DNA from: an uncultured Flavobacteriales bacterium | GTDB lineage: Bacteria > Bacteroidota > Bacteroidia > Flavobacteriales > Crocinitomicaceae | NCBI GenBank assembly: GCA_946479985.1 | Contig: CAMLIF010000007.1 | Location: forward strand, 1 to 64,000 | Direction: 5' to 3' | DNA: 64,000 nucleotides | Shown here: piece after piece, positions 1 to 9,243 of the stretch | Position numbering within the stretch: position 1 is the stretch's first letter | How the letters are laid out: every line of letters begins with the position of its first letter | The notes under the pieces: generated by a model | What the model was told of the DNA's origin: nothing | What the model saw: only the letters and a program-made list of their open reading frames with translations | The model's database searches: none | Made by a program: the position numbers and the translations under genes

Positions 1-3000
1 AGATTAGTGACTTTCACTCGATTTTCGACCTTATTGCGTTCATATTCAGTAATAGCGTAATATGGATTCGGAACAATATTGATCTGTTGCAATACCGCCG
101 ACATAGCATCCGAACTATTCAGATCGGTTCTGTAACCATCCATGCTCCAGCCGTACATCGGGAAGCCGTTATTTCCGTTTGTAGCCACAAATTGTTCGTA
201 TTCTTTGTTGATTCGTACACTGATTCGTACATCCGTTGAAAGCAGTGTCTGGCCTGGGGTTAATACCGGATTTGCAATCCACATCAGGTTTGTATAAAGA
301 TTCCGGTAGTTGAGATTAATGTTAGAAGCGTATTGATCATAAACCCAGTTGTTTACTCCATCGTAATACGGACAAGCTGTATTATTGATTCCAACTCCAA
401 AAACGTAAATCGGATGCTGCCCTCCTGAAACAGGAACTCCGTTACCGTCAATTTCTTCATCAGTCGGGTTCCAGATCATATCAGCTCCGTTGTTTCCGCC
501 AAGGAACGAGTTTTCTCCAAATGCCATGTGTAAACGGTAACCTGATTCTACATCAATAGCATAACCCGGGAACCATCCCATTCCAATAGTTCCGCTTCCA
601 TCATTGTCGCCGTCCTGGTCTACACTCGGACTATTTCTTAATGTTCCCGGTTCGGCATTTCCAACCGAAAGATTTTCATCGCGGCACATTTCTATTACGG
701 CACAGCGTGTCCATTTACTTCTGTCATTGGTAATGACAATATCTACGTTCTGGGTCCTTGCAATTGTTCCGTTAGCTGTTGAAGAACCTGCAAGATTGAA
801 GAATGAGGGATAAGCAAGAGGCATGTAATCACATTGATTACCAACCAGGGTATAATGTGTAATTCCGCCACCAAGCAGTTTGTCGAATTTTTGTTCAGGA
901 TCAAGCAATGTTTTATCCGGATAACAAGCTGGGTTGTTATAGCCTAAAGCCGGATTGTCTTCACCAGGCTGAGGATCGTAATTTCCGGAACGAATCCAGT
1001 TCCGCGGGGTAAAGGAATTATCATCTTTGATGAACGAAAGCCATGATTTAGTAGAATCTTCATATTCAATAGAACTACCTAATGGATCTGCAAACAATTT
1101 GTGCTCGGGAGCAGTAACACTGCTAACGGCCCTATAAGGAACATTCTGAATTTGAACCGAAATTCCCCAACCCGGGATAAGCTGTTCGTAATTCTGAGCA
1201 ATGGTTTGGAAGGAGTGAATCGAATCTGTGATGGTTCCGCCCGCATAATCATAGCGGTAAATTGTCCAGCTGCTTGAATCAATCGGGTTAGAACCCGGAT
1301 CTGAAAACTTGCACGAAAAGTATCCGCCGATAACATTCAGCGGATCTACGATCTTCACACCAATTGGAGCAGCGTTGGGAGCGTAAGTCAATTCATCGGT
1401 CTGCCCCGTATTCACTAATAATTCTTCTGTTTCAGCAGAAAGACGTACACTGTTTGAGCCGTTCCCTCTACCATCCAAACGCGTAATTTGCGGTTGGAAG
1501 CCATATTCTGCATAATGAGCGGTTCCGTTTGCTTCAACATTCGTAGGATGAGGAATTACTTCAACACATTTAATTTCCCCGATAGGTGCTTTTCTGCTTG
1601 AAAGAAACGGAAGTTTTTGTCCGTCCAGCAAATTTGCATCGTTCGGATCGTAAGGAAGATAACTGTTGTAGGCATACGAAATAGCCATGTAATAGTAACG
1701 TTTGAAGTTTACGAGCGTTCTGTCTCCACTTGCGAACAAATCTTCGGTTACGCGGAAAGAATGCCTGATTCCTTCGTTTTCCCCGTCAACCATTTCGTCC
1801 GGGGCACTGGCGTCCAGCTGTTCATCATATTTGAAATTAATGATCCGGTCAATGTTATCTTTCAAATCGCATTGAGCTGCTAATCTTGCTTTGGTTGGAT
1901 CTTCCAGATCAGAGACACTGATGCTGTTATTTTTCAGCTGATAGATCATATATCCCTGGAAACGGTAATATTTATCCGGATTCGGGAAAGAGGTTGCAAT
2001 AAAAGGATCCAGTTCTTTATAATTTTCAGATAAGTTGTTAGACGGAGAGCTATTGGTTAAGTATAAAATGGCTTCGTTACTTAATTCCTGCGCTTTCAGA
2101 TCGGGAGCATGGGGGCCTTCCAAAACGCGGAAACAATTGTCGAATAAAGCCTGTGCTTTATCGTCGGCTCTGCGAAGGGCAACCACAGATTGAAAAGGAT
2201 CACCGCCACTGTTGTTTCGTGCCCATGCAACACCAACTGTAATGTTGTTAACCGCTCCGGGAACCAACACAAATGGTCCGGCCGATTGCAGAAAGCGTCT
2301 GTCGTATGGAAGATTATTGGCTGTTTGTTCGGTCCAAAGTGGCTGAGGAACTCCGTTTGTTCCCCATCCGAGCGGATCGGTATCTCCTGGGAACATGAAA
2401 TCACAGGGAACGTTGGGGTCTGTAGTTGGGTCTGAAATATGTGCGTTTCCTCCATAGTAGAACGGCGTATTGTCTTTCCATCTTCCACGCAGGAAGTTGT
2501 AATAATCTGCTGCTGCAACCGGATCGGTTTGCGCCGGATTGGCACCGCCGCCAACATTTACATAATAGAGAAACCGGCGCATTCCATAACGTTCGTTATC
2601 TGCAATTCCGTCTCCGTAACCAATTCCGTTCAACGCTTCGTTTGGTCCGATTCCGTATGCATTGTCAATTCCGTCGTTGTCCTGGTAGGGGCCTTCAAAA
2701 AAATCTACACCCACTGCGGGAGGATTGGAGCCATAACCTTTGAAACCTGTGTTATCTGCATCGTAAGCATCACCATTGTAAACATACGCTAATCCGCGGC
2801 TAACATCACAGCCAACATAATCGTCGAATGGATCGCCCAAAGCACCATCCACGAAAACTCCGAAGAATGTATTAAATAAAGTTTGAGTTCCGCGGTTAAT
2901 CAACTCGTAGTTGTAAAATGTCATGTTGTTGATATCGTCATTGGTAGCAAAAGCAAAAGCTTGGGCGTGAATTTCCATCCCAATCGGATCGCCACCTGTC

Positions 3001-3752
3001 TCGGTATGGATATTTCCTTTGTCGTTTAACACCCACCAAAGGTTGAAATCACCGTAAAGACTCACACTTCGGTCTGTTTTACAGTCTTTTGAGCTATTGA
3101 TGTCATACCACGGATAATCGCCCATGTCAGGGTTGTAATTTCCGTCTTCGTCGCGGTCAAAGAAAGGCGCGAGGTAATAGTCCTGGCCCAAAGTAACATC
3201 GCCATGAGCAGGCCAGTTTTTAATGAAGTCTGGTACCTGGTATCCCGGAAAATTATCCGCTTGATTGTCTGTTCCGTTTTGCTGATCGAGTTCTCCTGCT
3301 GTGAACCACGCGTTAAATTCACGGACTTTATCCTGGCTGGAGGAATAATGATTATCGTATTTGTAGCACTCTGACGGTTGAATTTCGGCACTTCCAATGG
3401 AAAGCGGACCGGTCCAGTAATCTTGTCCGTCGCGGTAACGCAAAGCGGCAAGTTTTAATTGCCCGTTAATGTCGGTTCCTCCTAACCACAAAGCAGAAGT
3501 GAACAAAGCCATGATTCCGGAGTTCTTGGGCACTTCGTACTGGGCGAGATTTTGTCCGGGAATCTGCCACATATTTCCGGCAGTGTGAATATAGGCCCGA
3601 ACATTATTGTATTGCAGAAAAGTAGATTTATTTGGGGGAGCACAGTTTGCACCTTTGGATGGGGCACTTACTTTTAATTTCTCGCCGGCATAGGGCTGGG
3701 CAAAACAATTGCTTACCAGGCACAGAAGAAATGCGACACTCAAAATTCTCAT
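1..3752 (-). CDS. Large secreted surface protein, probable T9SS cargo (C-terminus outside window)
   Basis: An uninterrupted minus-strand frame runs from an ATG at 3752 to the window edge, giving about 1250 residues with no stop. It begins with a signal peptide (MRILSVAFLLCLVSNCFAQ) cleaved before Gln/Pro. The body is rich in Asn, Gly, Asp and Tyr with acidic Asp-Gly-Asn-type stretches, as in large Bacteroidota surface proteins. Around residue 1220 there is a VPNPYYA motif, which in this family lies close to the C-terminal sorting region, so the T9SS sorting domain probably lies just beyond the window. That part is family knowledge, not seen here. The function is unknown; a role at the cell surface or outside the cell is inferred. 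A weak -7-like box (TACTTTCA, 3771-3778) precedes the start, and a 21-22 bp periodic array lies further upstream. Confidence 0.85.
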   Translation of the reverse strand, partial: MRILSVAFLLCLVSNCFAQPYAGEKLKVSAPSKGANCAPPNKSTFLQYNNVRAYIHTAGNMWQIPGQNLAQYEVPKNSGIMALFTSALWLGGTDINGQLKLAALRYRDGQDYWTGPLSIGSAEIQPSECYKYDNHYSSSQDKVREFNAWFTAGELDQQNGTDNQADNFPGYQVPDFIKNWPAHGDVTLGQDYYLAPFFDRDEDGNYNPDMGDYPWYDINSSKDCKTDRSVSLYGDFNLWWVLNDKGNIHTETGGDPIGMEIHAQAFAFATNDDINNMTFYNYELINRGTQTLFNTFFGVFVDGALGDPFDDYVGCDVSRGLAYVYNGDAYDADNTGFKGYGSNPPAVGVDFFEGPYQDNDGIDNAYGIGPNEALNGIGYGDGIADNERYGMRRFLYYVNVGGGANPAQTDPVAAADYYNFLRGRWKDNTPFYYGGNAHISDPTTDPNVPCDFMFPGDTDPLGWGTNGVPQPLWTEQTANNLPYDRRFLQSAGPFVLVPGAVNNITVGVAWARNNSGGDPFQSVVALRRADDKAQALFDNCFRVLEGPHAPDLKAQELSNEAILYLTNSSPSNNLSENYKELDPFIATSFPNPDKYYRFQGYMIYQLKNNSISVSDLEDPTKARLAAQCDLKDNIDRIINFKYDEQLDASAPDEMVDGENEGIRHSFRVTEDLFASGDRTLVNFKRYYYMAISYAYNSYLPYDPNDANLLDGQKLPFLSSRKAPIGEIKCVEVIPHPTNVEANGTAHYAEYGFQPQITRLDGRGNGSNSVRLSAETEELLVNTGQTDELTYAPNAAPIGVKIVDPLNVIGGYFSCKFSDPGSNPIDSSSWTIYRYDYAGGTITDSIHSFQTIAQNYEQLIPGWGISVQIQNVPYRAVSSVTAPEHKLFADPLGSSIEYEDSTKSWLSFIKDDNSFTPRNWIRSGNYDPQPGEDNPALGYNNPACYPDKTLLDPEQKFDKLLGGGITHYTLVGNQCDYMPLAYPSFFNLAGSSTANGTIARTQNVDIVITNDRSKWTRCAVIEMCRDENLSVGNAEPGTLRNSPSVDQDGDNDGSGTIGMGWFPGYAIDVESGYRLHMAFGENSFLGGNNGADMIWNPTDEEIDGNGVPVSGGQHPIYVFGVGINNTACPYYDGVNNWVYDQYASNINLNYRNLYTNLMWIANPVLTPGQTLLSTDVRISVRINKEYEQFVATNGNNGFPMYGWSMDGYRTDLNSSDAMSAVLQQINIVPNPYYAITEYERNKVENRVKVTN

Positions 3753-3889
3753 AAGACGTATTTGTGAAAGTGAAAGTACGAAAAGGATTTAACTCAAAAA
3801 GTCAAAAGTAAAAAATCAAAAACTATTGAGTGAAAAGGTTAAAACTTCTACAAGCATGTCTTACATGAACTGATTACTTCCCTGGCGGA

Positions 3890-4090
3890 TAGATTTACTC
3901 TCTGACGTGTTAAGTTTGCTAACATAACGTGTTAGGTTTGTTCCCGGACGTGATAGGTTTGCTCGTGTGATGAGTTAGGTTTACTCTCAGATGTGATAGG
4001 TTTGCCAACATGATGTGTTAGGTTTGTTCCCGGACGAGATAGATATACTCGCGTGTTGGTTATGTTTGGTTCCGGGACCTGATAGGTTTA
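3890..4090. repeat. Degenerate tandem array, period 21-22 bp (about 10 units)
   Basis: The core TAGGTTTG or a close variant recurs at 3890, 3911, 3933, 3954, 3976, 3997, 4019, 4040, 4061 and 4083. The steps are 21 or 22 bp and almost alternate, for a mean of about 21.4. Between cores the sequence varies (for example CTCGTGTGATGAG or TTCCCGGACGTGA), so units are related but not identical. The array fills the gap between the alkD-like stop and the promoter of the large surface protein. It contains no plausible gene. Function is unknown. The spacing is about two helical turns, so one face of the helix is presented repeatedly. Confidence 0.8.
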
Positions 4091-4109
4091 CTACCGGGAA
4101 TTTCAATTC

Positions 4110-4784
4110 TTACAAATATTTACTCGCTTCACGATAGGCCAATCCTTTTATGGGATGAGCGTTTAGAATGCGTTCTACTTCAGTCGGTTTGAACTTTGAT
4201 AATTGGCGTAACGACCAGCCAATGGCTTTTTGAATGAAGAATTCTTTGATCGGGAGGAATTGAACGATGAGGTTTTCGAGGTAGGGAATGTCAACCTGGT
4301 CTTTATATTTCAGCTGGTAGATGAGACAAGATCGCTGCAGCCAGAAGGTTTCTGCATGCCGCCACTTCTCAAATGTGTTCCTGGCTTCGGCTGGGAATTC
4401 CTTTGCCCATTTGCCTAAATAATTGGAAGCGATCGCGTCCACGCTGTCCCACCAGGAATTCTGTGAGATGAGCCATTCCAATTCATTTGCATCCTTGGGT
4501 GAGATATATTTCTTCGGCCAGGAGTTTAGGTAATCGATAGCCACATAATGATAATCGCGCTCTTCCTTTTCAAAAAGAGCGCGAATTATTAACCAACGAG
4601 TTGTTCGATCGTCCAGATTTTTAAGTGAGTCTACCCAGGCTTTTTGTGTCATTCTCCGAACTTCGGTTTTCATGCCAATGAATTGGAAGTTGCCTTTCAT
4701 GTAGGCGCTTGCAGTTTCTGCGCGTTTCGCGTTTCGCAAGGGTTCGAATAAATCCTCAAGCTGAAGGATTATCTCAGCAGTCAT
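4110..4784 (-). CDS. AlkD-like DNA alkylation repair protein (HEAT-repeat DNA glycosylase)
   Basis: This 224-residue, all-helical protein matches the DNA alkylation repair family (PF08713), which excises N3- and N7-alkylated purines without flipping the base. Visible landmarks are SWWDSVDAIA (Trp112, Asp113) and FWLQRSC (Arg151). They sit where Bacillus AlkD has its catalytic Asp113 and Arg148. Trp190 in the last repeat may correspond to the third DNA-contacting aromatic residue. Length is normal for the family. The ATG (4784) directly abuts the stop of the carbonic anhydrase gene at 4785-4787, so the two are probably translationally coupled and in one operon. Why a repair enzyme travels with a carbonic anhydrase is not evident. 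Confidence 0.88.
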   Translation of the reverse strand: MTAEIILQLEDLFEPLRNAKRAETASAYMKGNFQFIGMKTEVRRMTQKAWVDSLKNLDDRTTRWLIIRALFEKEERDYHYVAIDYLNSWPKKYISPKDANELEWLISQNSWWDSVDAIASNYLGKWAKEFPAEARNTFEKWRHAETFWLQRSCLIYQLKYKDQVDIPYLENLIVQFLPIKEFFIQKAIGWSLRQLSKFKPTEVERILNAHPIKGLAYREASKYL

Positions 4785-5411
4785 TTAAAACTGATTAATC
4801 TGGAAAACTGATTTCAGATCACCTGAGTTGTTGAATGAACTATCCAGATTTCTCAATTTACCGTCGTTCAGACTATAAACCAGTGCATGGATCTCAGGTA
4901 AACTTCCGGTTTGCCATTCTTCCTGGATGAACGAAATCTTAGCCATATTTTTTGCTTGTTCAATTGCATTTAATTCAACCAAACGATTGGCTCTTTCTGT
5001 TTCATCAGTAATAGCATCCAATTCTGCCATGTATTTGATGTAAACGTTCTTAATACTTACTAACCAATTGTCTAAGAAACCGAAGCTTGTATTGCTCATT
5101 GCTGCTGCAACACCGCCGCATCCGTAATGTCCGACTACTAAAATGTGTTTTACTTTTAAATATTTTACGGCATAGTAAACTACGCTGAGTAAGTTCATGT
5201 CGGAATTGATAACCTGGTTGGCAATGTTCCGCTGAACGAAAATACTTCCGGGAGGCAGGTTTACAATCTCGTTTGCAGGAACACGGCTGTCAGAACATCC
5301 GATCCATAAATATTCTGGATTTTGACCCTGAGATAGATTGTCAAAAAATGTTGGGTCTTTCGCAAGTGTATCTTCTACCCATTTCTTATTTCCTTCAAAA
5401 ATTTCGTTCAT
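4785..5411 (-). CDS. can: Beta-class carbonic anhydrase
   Basis: The enzyme interconverts CO2 and bicarbonate in the cytoplasm. The 208-residue protein shows the beta-class zinc site: Cys39-Ser-Asp41-Ser-Arg43, then His95 and Cys98 in GHYGCGG. The Asp/Arg dyad that controls zinc access is present. No signal peptide is visible. The ATG overlaps the 3' end of the upstream SulP transporter gene by 4 nt, which indicates translational coupling. The pairing suggests the transporter supplies bicarbonate or another anion and the anhydrase equilibrates it; that joint role is inferred. Confidence 0.95.
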   Translation of the reverse strand: MNEIFEGNKKWVEDTLAKDPTFFDNLSQGQNPEYLWIGCSDSRVPANEIVNLPPGSIFVQRNIANQVINSDMNLLSVVYYAVKYLKVKHILVVGHYGCGGVAAAMSNTSFGFLDNWLVSIKNVYIKYMAELDAITDETERANRLVELNAIEQAKNMAKISFIQEEWQTGSLPEIHALVYSLNDGKLRNLDSSFNNSGDLKSVFQINQF

Positions 5412-6922
5412 AATGTTTCTATTGGGGTTAGTATTTCAATTTCTATATTTTTATCTTTTGCCCGAACGATAAAATCCTCGATTGACTCGGAGATGTCGTG
5501 TGCCAGTAACTTAACATCTCGCTGGTCTATGATTACCTTCACATTATCCGGAATACTCATCATCGTTTTTAATAATGAAGCTTTATTCAGGAATGTCATG
5601 TGCTCTGTTAATCTGATTGTATATTCATTTCCGTTCACCTGTAAGTAGTGCGACAATCTAAAGTTATGGTATAAAATTACGAGGAACGATACAATTAAAC
5701 CACAAAGTATCCCAATTAACAAGTCGGTAAAAATGATACATACAATTGTTGCAATAAACGGAATAAATTGCAGCCAGCCTTCTTTGTAAACCTTTTTGAA
5801 TAAGCTAGGCTTTGCCAGTTTGAATCCAACCTGGATCAGGATTGCCGCCAGGGAAGCGTATGGAATGTAACCGAAGAGTACCGGAAGTGTAAGTACTGCA
5901 ATTGCAATGAATAATCCGTGAGAGATTGCAGCCAGCTTCGAAGTACCACCGGAATTAACGTTTGCTGAAGTTCGAACGACTACTTGTGTAATCGGCAGTC
6001 CACCTATCAAACCTGAAATGATGTTTCCTGTTCCTTGCGCTAACAGCTCCCGATTTGCAGGAGTAATTCTTTTCTTCGGGTCCAGTTTGTCGGAAGCTTC
6101 AACACTCAATAACGTTTCTAAGCTGGCTACAACAGCAATGGTGAGAGCAGTAATATAGATTTCCTTGTTAGAAGCCAGTTGAGAGAAATCCGGGAAGGTG
6201 AAAAAATCTTTTACGGGTTTACCGGCAATTCCAAGATCTACTCTATGTTGAATATCAATTGCCCAGGTAGTTCCTTCTAATCCAAGCGTGACCAAAATTC
6301 CAATTAACACCACTATTAAAGGTGCAGGGATGAATTTCAGAAAGGTACCCTGAACGAATTTCCTTTCCCAAACAACCAACAACAAAATGGAAAAAGCACA
6401 TATCATTAAGGCACTTGGGGTGATATAGTTCAAACTGTTATACAGTTCAGAAAACGTATTTTCTCCATCTGCTTGAAGAAAAGATTCATCTCCTTCGTAA
6501 TCTTTGTCATAGCCCAATGCATGCGGCCACTGCTTGAAGATAATCAATAACCCGATTGCTGCCAGCATTCCTTTCACCACTACATTCGGGAAGTAGAAGG
6601 ATAAATAACCTGCTTTTATCAAGCCAAAAATGATCTGAATGACCCCGGCAATAACAACTGCGCTCAGGAATAGCGGGAACGAACCGAGATCTATTATTGA
6701 TGCCGCAACTATTGTTGCTAATCCGGCTGCCGGGCCGGAAACTCCGATTGCAGATCCGGAAATAATCCCGACAATGAATCCGCCGATAATTCCGGCAATT
6801 AATCCGGAGAACGGATTTGCGCCGGACGCAAGTGCAATTCCTAAACAAAGAGGTACGGCTACAAGAAACACAACAAGACCAGCCGGGATGTCTTGCTTCC
6901 AAGTTTTAAAAAGATTTTTCAT
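5408..6922 (-). CDS. SulP-family inorganic anion transporter
   Basis: This 504-residue protein has many hydrophobic segments over residues 12-420 and an N-terminal SulP signature region (WKQDIPAGLVVFLVAVPLC, ASGANPFSGLIAGIIGG). A C-terminal cytosolic STAS-like domain spans about 440-504 (VIIDQRDVKLLAHDISESIED). SulP proteins move sulfate, bicarbonate or other anions across the inner membrane, usually with sodium or protons. Its 4-nt overlap with a carbonic anhydrase gene favours bicarbonate as substrate (BicA-like), though sequence alone cannot separate it from sulfate. It lies 28 bp downstream of a small exported-protein gene and may share its transcript. Confidence 0.9.
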   Translation of the reverse strand: MKNLFKTWKQDIPAGLVVFLVAVPLCLGIALASGANPFSGLIAGIIGGFIVGIISGSAIGVSGPAAGLATIVAASIIDLGSFPLFLSAVVIAGVIQIIFGLIKAGYLSFYFPNVVVKGMLAAIGLLIIFKQWPHALGYDKDYEGDESFLQADGENTFSELYNSLNYITPSALMICAFSILLLVVWERKFVQGTFLKFIPAPLIVVLIGILVTLGLEGTTWAIDIQHRVDLGIAGKPVKDFFTFPDFSQLASNKEIYITALTIAVVASLETLLSVEASDKLDPKKRITPANRELLAQGTGNIISGLIGGLPITQVVVRTSANVNSGGTSKLAAISHGLFIAIAVLTLPVLFGYIPYASLAAILIQVGFKLAKPSLFKKVYKEGWLQFIPFIATIVCIIFTDLLIGILCGLIVSFLVILYHNFRLSHYLQVNGNEYTIRLTEHMTFLNKASLLKTMMSIPDNVKVIIDQRDVKLLAHDISESIEDFIVRAKDKNIEIEILTPIETL

Positions 6923-6950
6923 GAAAAATTAATAACGATGTATACTAATA

Positions 6951-7310
6951 TTAGCTAAGCACGTTATTGTTTTCAGGAGGATTTTCGAGTGGTGTACGAT
7001 CTTGCCCTACAGGCTTCACAATGTCGTTTGAAAAACCGGTTTTATCAAAAAGATTTGTGACAAAATTGAAATGTGTGTTGAGTCCGTCAGCTAAATGAAG
7101 TTCTTCTTCTAAAAGATTAACACTACGCTTGCTGCTTTTCGAATCTGGATCAGAGTCTGGATCAGAATCCTCTTCATCTGTTGTTAATTCAACAGAATCA
7201 TCTTGCGTCACATATGTCCATACCAGGTTCCCAACCAAATTACTGGTTAAAGAGAGAAAACAGATAAGAGAAACTAAACGCAAATTCTTAAACACGATGT
7301 AAATATACAC
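6951..7310 (-). CDS. Small exported or membrane-anchored hypothetical protein with acidic region
   Basis: I do not recognise this protein. The longest reading starts at a GTG (7310) and gives 119 residues. A second GTG five codons later (7295) would place a cleaner hydrophobic leader at the very N-terminus (FKNLRLVSLICFLSLTSNLVG), so that start is equally likely. A stretch of Asp/Ser/Pro residues follows (DSDPDSDPDSKSSKRS, about 47-63), then a hydrophilic tail ending in NNNVLS. No catalytic motif is visible. It is 28 bp upstream of sulP on the same strand and may be the first gene of that operon. Codon use resembles its neighbours, which supports a real gene. Confidence 0.55.
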   Translation of the reverse strand: MYIYIVFKNLRLVSLICFLSLTSNLVGNLVWTYVTQDDSVELTTDEEDSDPDSDPDSKSSKRSVNLLEEELHLADGLNTHFNFVTNLFDKTGFSNDIVKPVGQDRTPLENPPENNNVLS

Positions 7311-7466
7311 ACTTGCTACGTCCGGATTGGAAAGGATACGTTGTTTTTTTGTTAAAAAAAGCTCAGCGGTATGTGGTTTGGTATAAATCAGGCCATTAGT
7401 TCATTCACCCGATTATCTTTTGCAAATTCGTTGTAAACCTGTATTTTAGCAGGCTCAGTTACAGAT

Positions 7467-7766
7467 ATGTTTGGACCCGATTTAATTCAACAACTAGCAC
7501 AGTTAAAAAGTGCAACCGATTCCGGAATGCAGAACTTACCGAATTATATTTTGGAAGGATCAGCAGGGAATGGATTAGTTAAAATCAAGCTCGATGGAAC
7601 TTATAACTTAAAGGAATTGAAGCTGGCCGCAGATATCAAACTCATGGAGTTGTCAGATCTGGAGGATTATTTATCATTGGCACTGAACGATGCTATCGCT
7701 AAAGTCACTAAATTGCGTGAAGAGGAATTAACAAAGAGTTTAACAAATCTGATCCAAAAGCGTTAG
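7467..7766 (+). CDS. YbaB/EbfC-family nucleoid-associated protein
   Basis: The 99-residue protein fits the YbaB/EbfC fold: an N-terminal helix (MFGPDLIQQLAQLKSATDSG), a central strand pair (GLVKIKLDGTYNLKELKL), a leucine- and acid-rich loop (LMELSDLEDYLSLALNDA) and a final helix. Family members form tweezer-like dimers that bind DNA and are often encoded near recombination genes; here the partner is a folate enzyme 5 bp downstream, probably co-transcribed. A TATCTTTTG segment at about 7414-7422 resembles the Bacteroidota -7 box and would give a leader of roughly 40 nt. Confidence 0.8.
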   Translation: MFGPDLIQQLAQLKSATDSGMQNLPNYILEGSAGNGLVKIKLDGTYNLKELKLAADIKLMELSDLEDYLSLALNDAIAKVTKLREEELTKSLTNLIQKR

Positions 7767-7771
7767 TAATT

Positions 7772-8338
7772 ATGGATAAAAGTGAGCTGAGAGAGCTGTA
7801 TAAAGCGAAGCGGAAAGCCTTGCCTCCGGGAGAATTGGAGCGTTTATCAGAGACAATTATTGAGCAGACATTAACCCATTTCCAGCTGGATGGTAAAACC
7901 ATTTCTCTTTTTCTTCCTATTGAACGTCACAGAGAAATCAACACATACCTGCTGTGGGAACGCGCAATGAATGTTGGTGCAACCGTTGCTGTTCCGAAAA
8001 CCAATTTTGAAACGCTGGAAATGCGCCATTACCTGTTTGAACAAACGGATCAATTGGAGCTAAACGAAAAAGGAATTCCGGAACCTAAAAAGGGGAAAGT
8101 GGTTGCAGCCGATCGTTTTGATATTGTATTTGTTCCGCTCTTGGCTGTAGATAAAAAAGGAAACAGAGTGGGTTACGGAAAAGGGTTTTATGATCGTTTT
8201 CTGCGTAAATGTTCTGCCCAGTGCATCTTTATCGGGCTTCATTTTTTTGATCTGGAAAGTAAGATCGAAGATGTTCTTCCAACCGATGTACGCTTGAATG
8301 CGGTTGTAACTCCTACCAAAGTTTTCCGTTTCGACTAA
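7772..8338 (+). CDS. 5-formyltetrahydrofolate cyclo-ligase
   Basis: The enzyme converts 5-formyl-THF to 5,10-methenyl-THF with ATP in the cytoplasm, returning the storage folate to one-carbon metabolism. The 188-residue protein has the N-terminal KAKRKAL helix and the phosphate- and folate-binding signature GYGKGFYDRFL at 134-144. FDIVFVPLLAVD precedes the signature as expected. Length matches bacterial MTHFS proteins (about 180-200). It follows the YbaB-like gene by 5 bp. Confidence 0.93.
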   Translation: MDKSELRELYKAKRKALPPGELERLSETIIEQTLTHFQLDGKTISLFLPIERHREINTYLLWERAMNVGATVAVPKTNFETLEMRHYLFEQTDQLELNEKGIPEPKKGKVVAADRFDIVFVPLLAVDKKGNRVGYGKGFYDRFLRKCSAQCIFIGLHFFDLESKIEDVLPTDVRLNAVVTPTKVFRFD

Positions 8339-8679
8339 TTTTACGACATAGCCACATAGCGAACGCATAGGCATATAGTAAAATTGAGAGCACGAGACAG
8401 GAACAGAGTTAAAAACACTTCCATTCGGCCCCCAGATTTACTACTCATGAAGCTGTGGTGCTATGGGATTCATTTCCGCATATGCAGATAAACACTATCC
8501 TTGTGCGCTTCGTGAACTTCGTGGTGTTTTAATTCTAACACGAAGAGCCCAAAGCAAACGAAGTTAATCTAAAACTATGCGACTATGTGAAAGCACTATG
8601 TGTTTCAAAACAGAATAGTGACACACTAAATTTCTCATTCTGAAACTATTTGGTCCAATTTTTCGTTTATTCACTCTGA
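8339..8679. other. Intergenic stretch with short word repeats
   Basis: No convincing gene is present in these 341 bases. The sequence repeats short words: variants of CATAGCCACATAGCG, GACTATGTG and CACTATGTG, and a CTTCGTGAACTTCGTGGTG segment (8518-8532 region) partly mirrored by AACACGAAGAGC at 8558. Such degenerate word strings are common between genes in Bacteroidota, but their origin is unclear to me. No exact TAnnTTTG box precedes the next gene. Confidence 0.5.
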
Positions 8680-9240
8680 ATGAAATATTTGGTTCTGATC
8701 ATATTGTTTTTCACGCTTGGTGGTTCGGGATTTCCTGAGCCCCTTCCTGGTCGTGTGGCCTTTGGTGTAAGAATTGGTCTGGTTGCAAACGGACAGATGG
8801 TTTCTTATGTTGCCATTAAATACAGCCCGTCAGGAACAATTAAAGAAGAACGCTTTTTTACCCGTGACGAATTCATTCATGTTTTGAGCGGAGACTGGCC
8901 AAGCCCCTATAACCCTACAAAAAAGGATTTATTTGAAGAAAACAACGTAGTTGGAGGCGTTATTTTCAATGATACATTCATGAAGAAATACACCTATTGC
9001 CCGGCATTCGACAGTTTATGGAAAATCCGGTATTCCGGTTACCCGACTTTGGGCGGACCGAAAGAAATGGGCTGGAGCCTGGGAATTTATACTCCATCAT
9101 TGAAACAAACCAAGCATTTAGCTGATCGATATCATATCGCATACCTTGACAATGATTACGTGCTGGATACCAATTTCTGGCAGCTTATGAAGGACGTTAC
9201 AGATTCCGTCTGGATCACAGAATACAAAAATTTGAAGTGA
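8680..9240 (+). CDS. Exported hypothetical protein
   Basis: I do not recognise this 186-residue protein. It begins with a hydrophobic leader (MKYLVLIILFFTLGGSGF) that should direct export, with no lipobox Cys. The mature part is rich in aromatic residues and has only one cysteine (in YTYCPAFDSLW). No catalytic motif or repeat is visible. It converges on the tspO-like gene with a 3-bp gap between stop codons. Base composition and codon use look normal for the window, so I take it as a real gene of unknown function. Confidence 0.65.
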   Translation: MKYLVLIILFFTLGGSGFPEPLPGRVAFGVRIGLVANGQMVSYVAIKYSPSGTIKEERFFTRDEFIHVLSGDWPSPYNPTKKDLFEENNVVGGVIFNDTFMKKYTYCPAFDSLWKIRYSGYPTLGGPKEMGWSLGIYTPSLKQTKHLADRYHIAYLDNDYVLDTNFWQLMKDVTDSVWITEYKNLK

Positions 9241-9243
9241 TCT

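Noticed and set aside
604..3667. Several frames on both strands within the large surface protein
   Set aside because: They are shadows of the continuous minus-strand frame 1-3752, which has a signal peptide and coherent composition.
3890..4090. CRISPR-like array
   Set aside because: Units are degenerate with no unique spacers of uniform length and no cas genes nearby.
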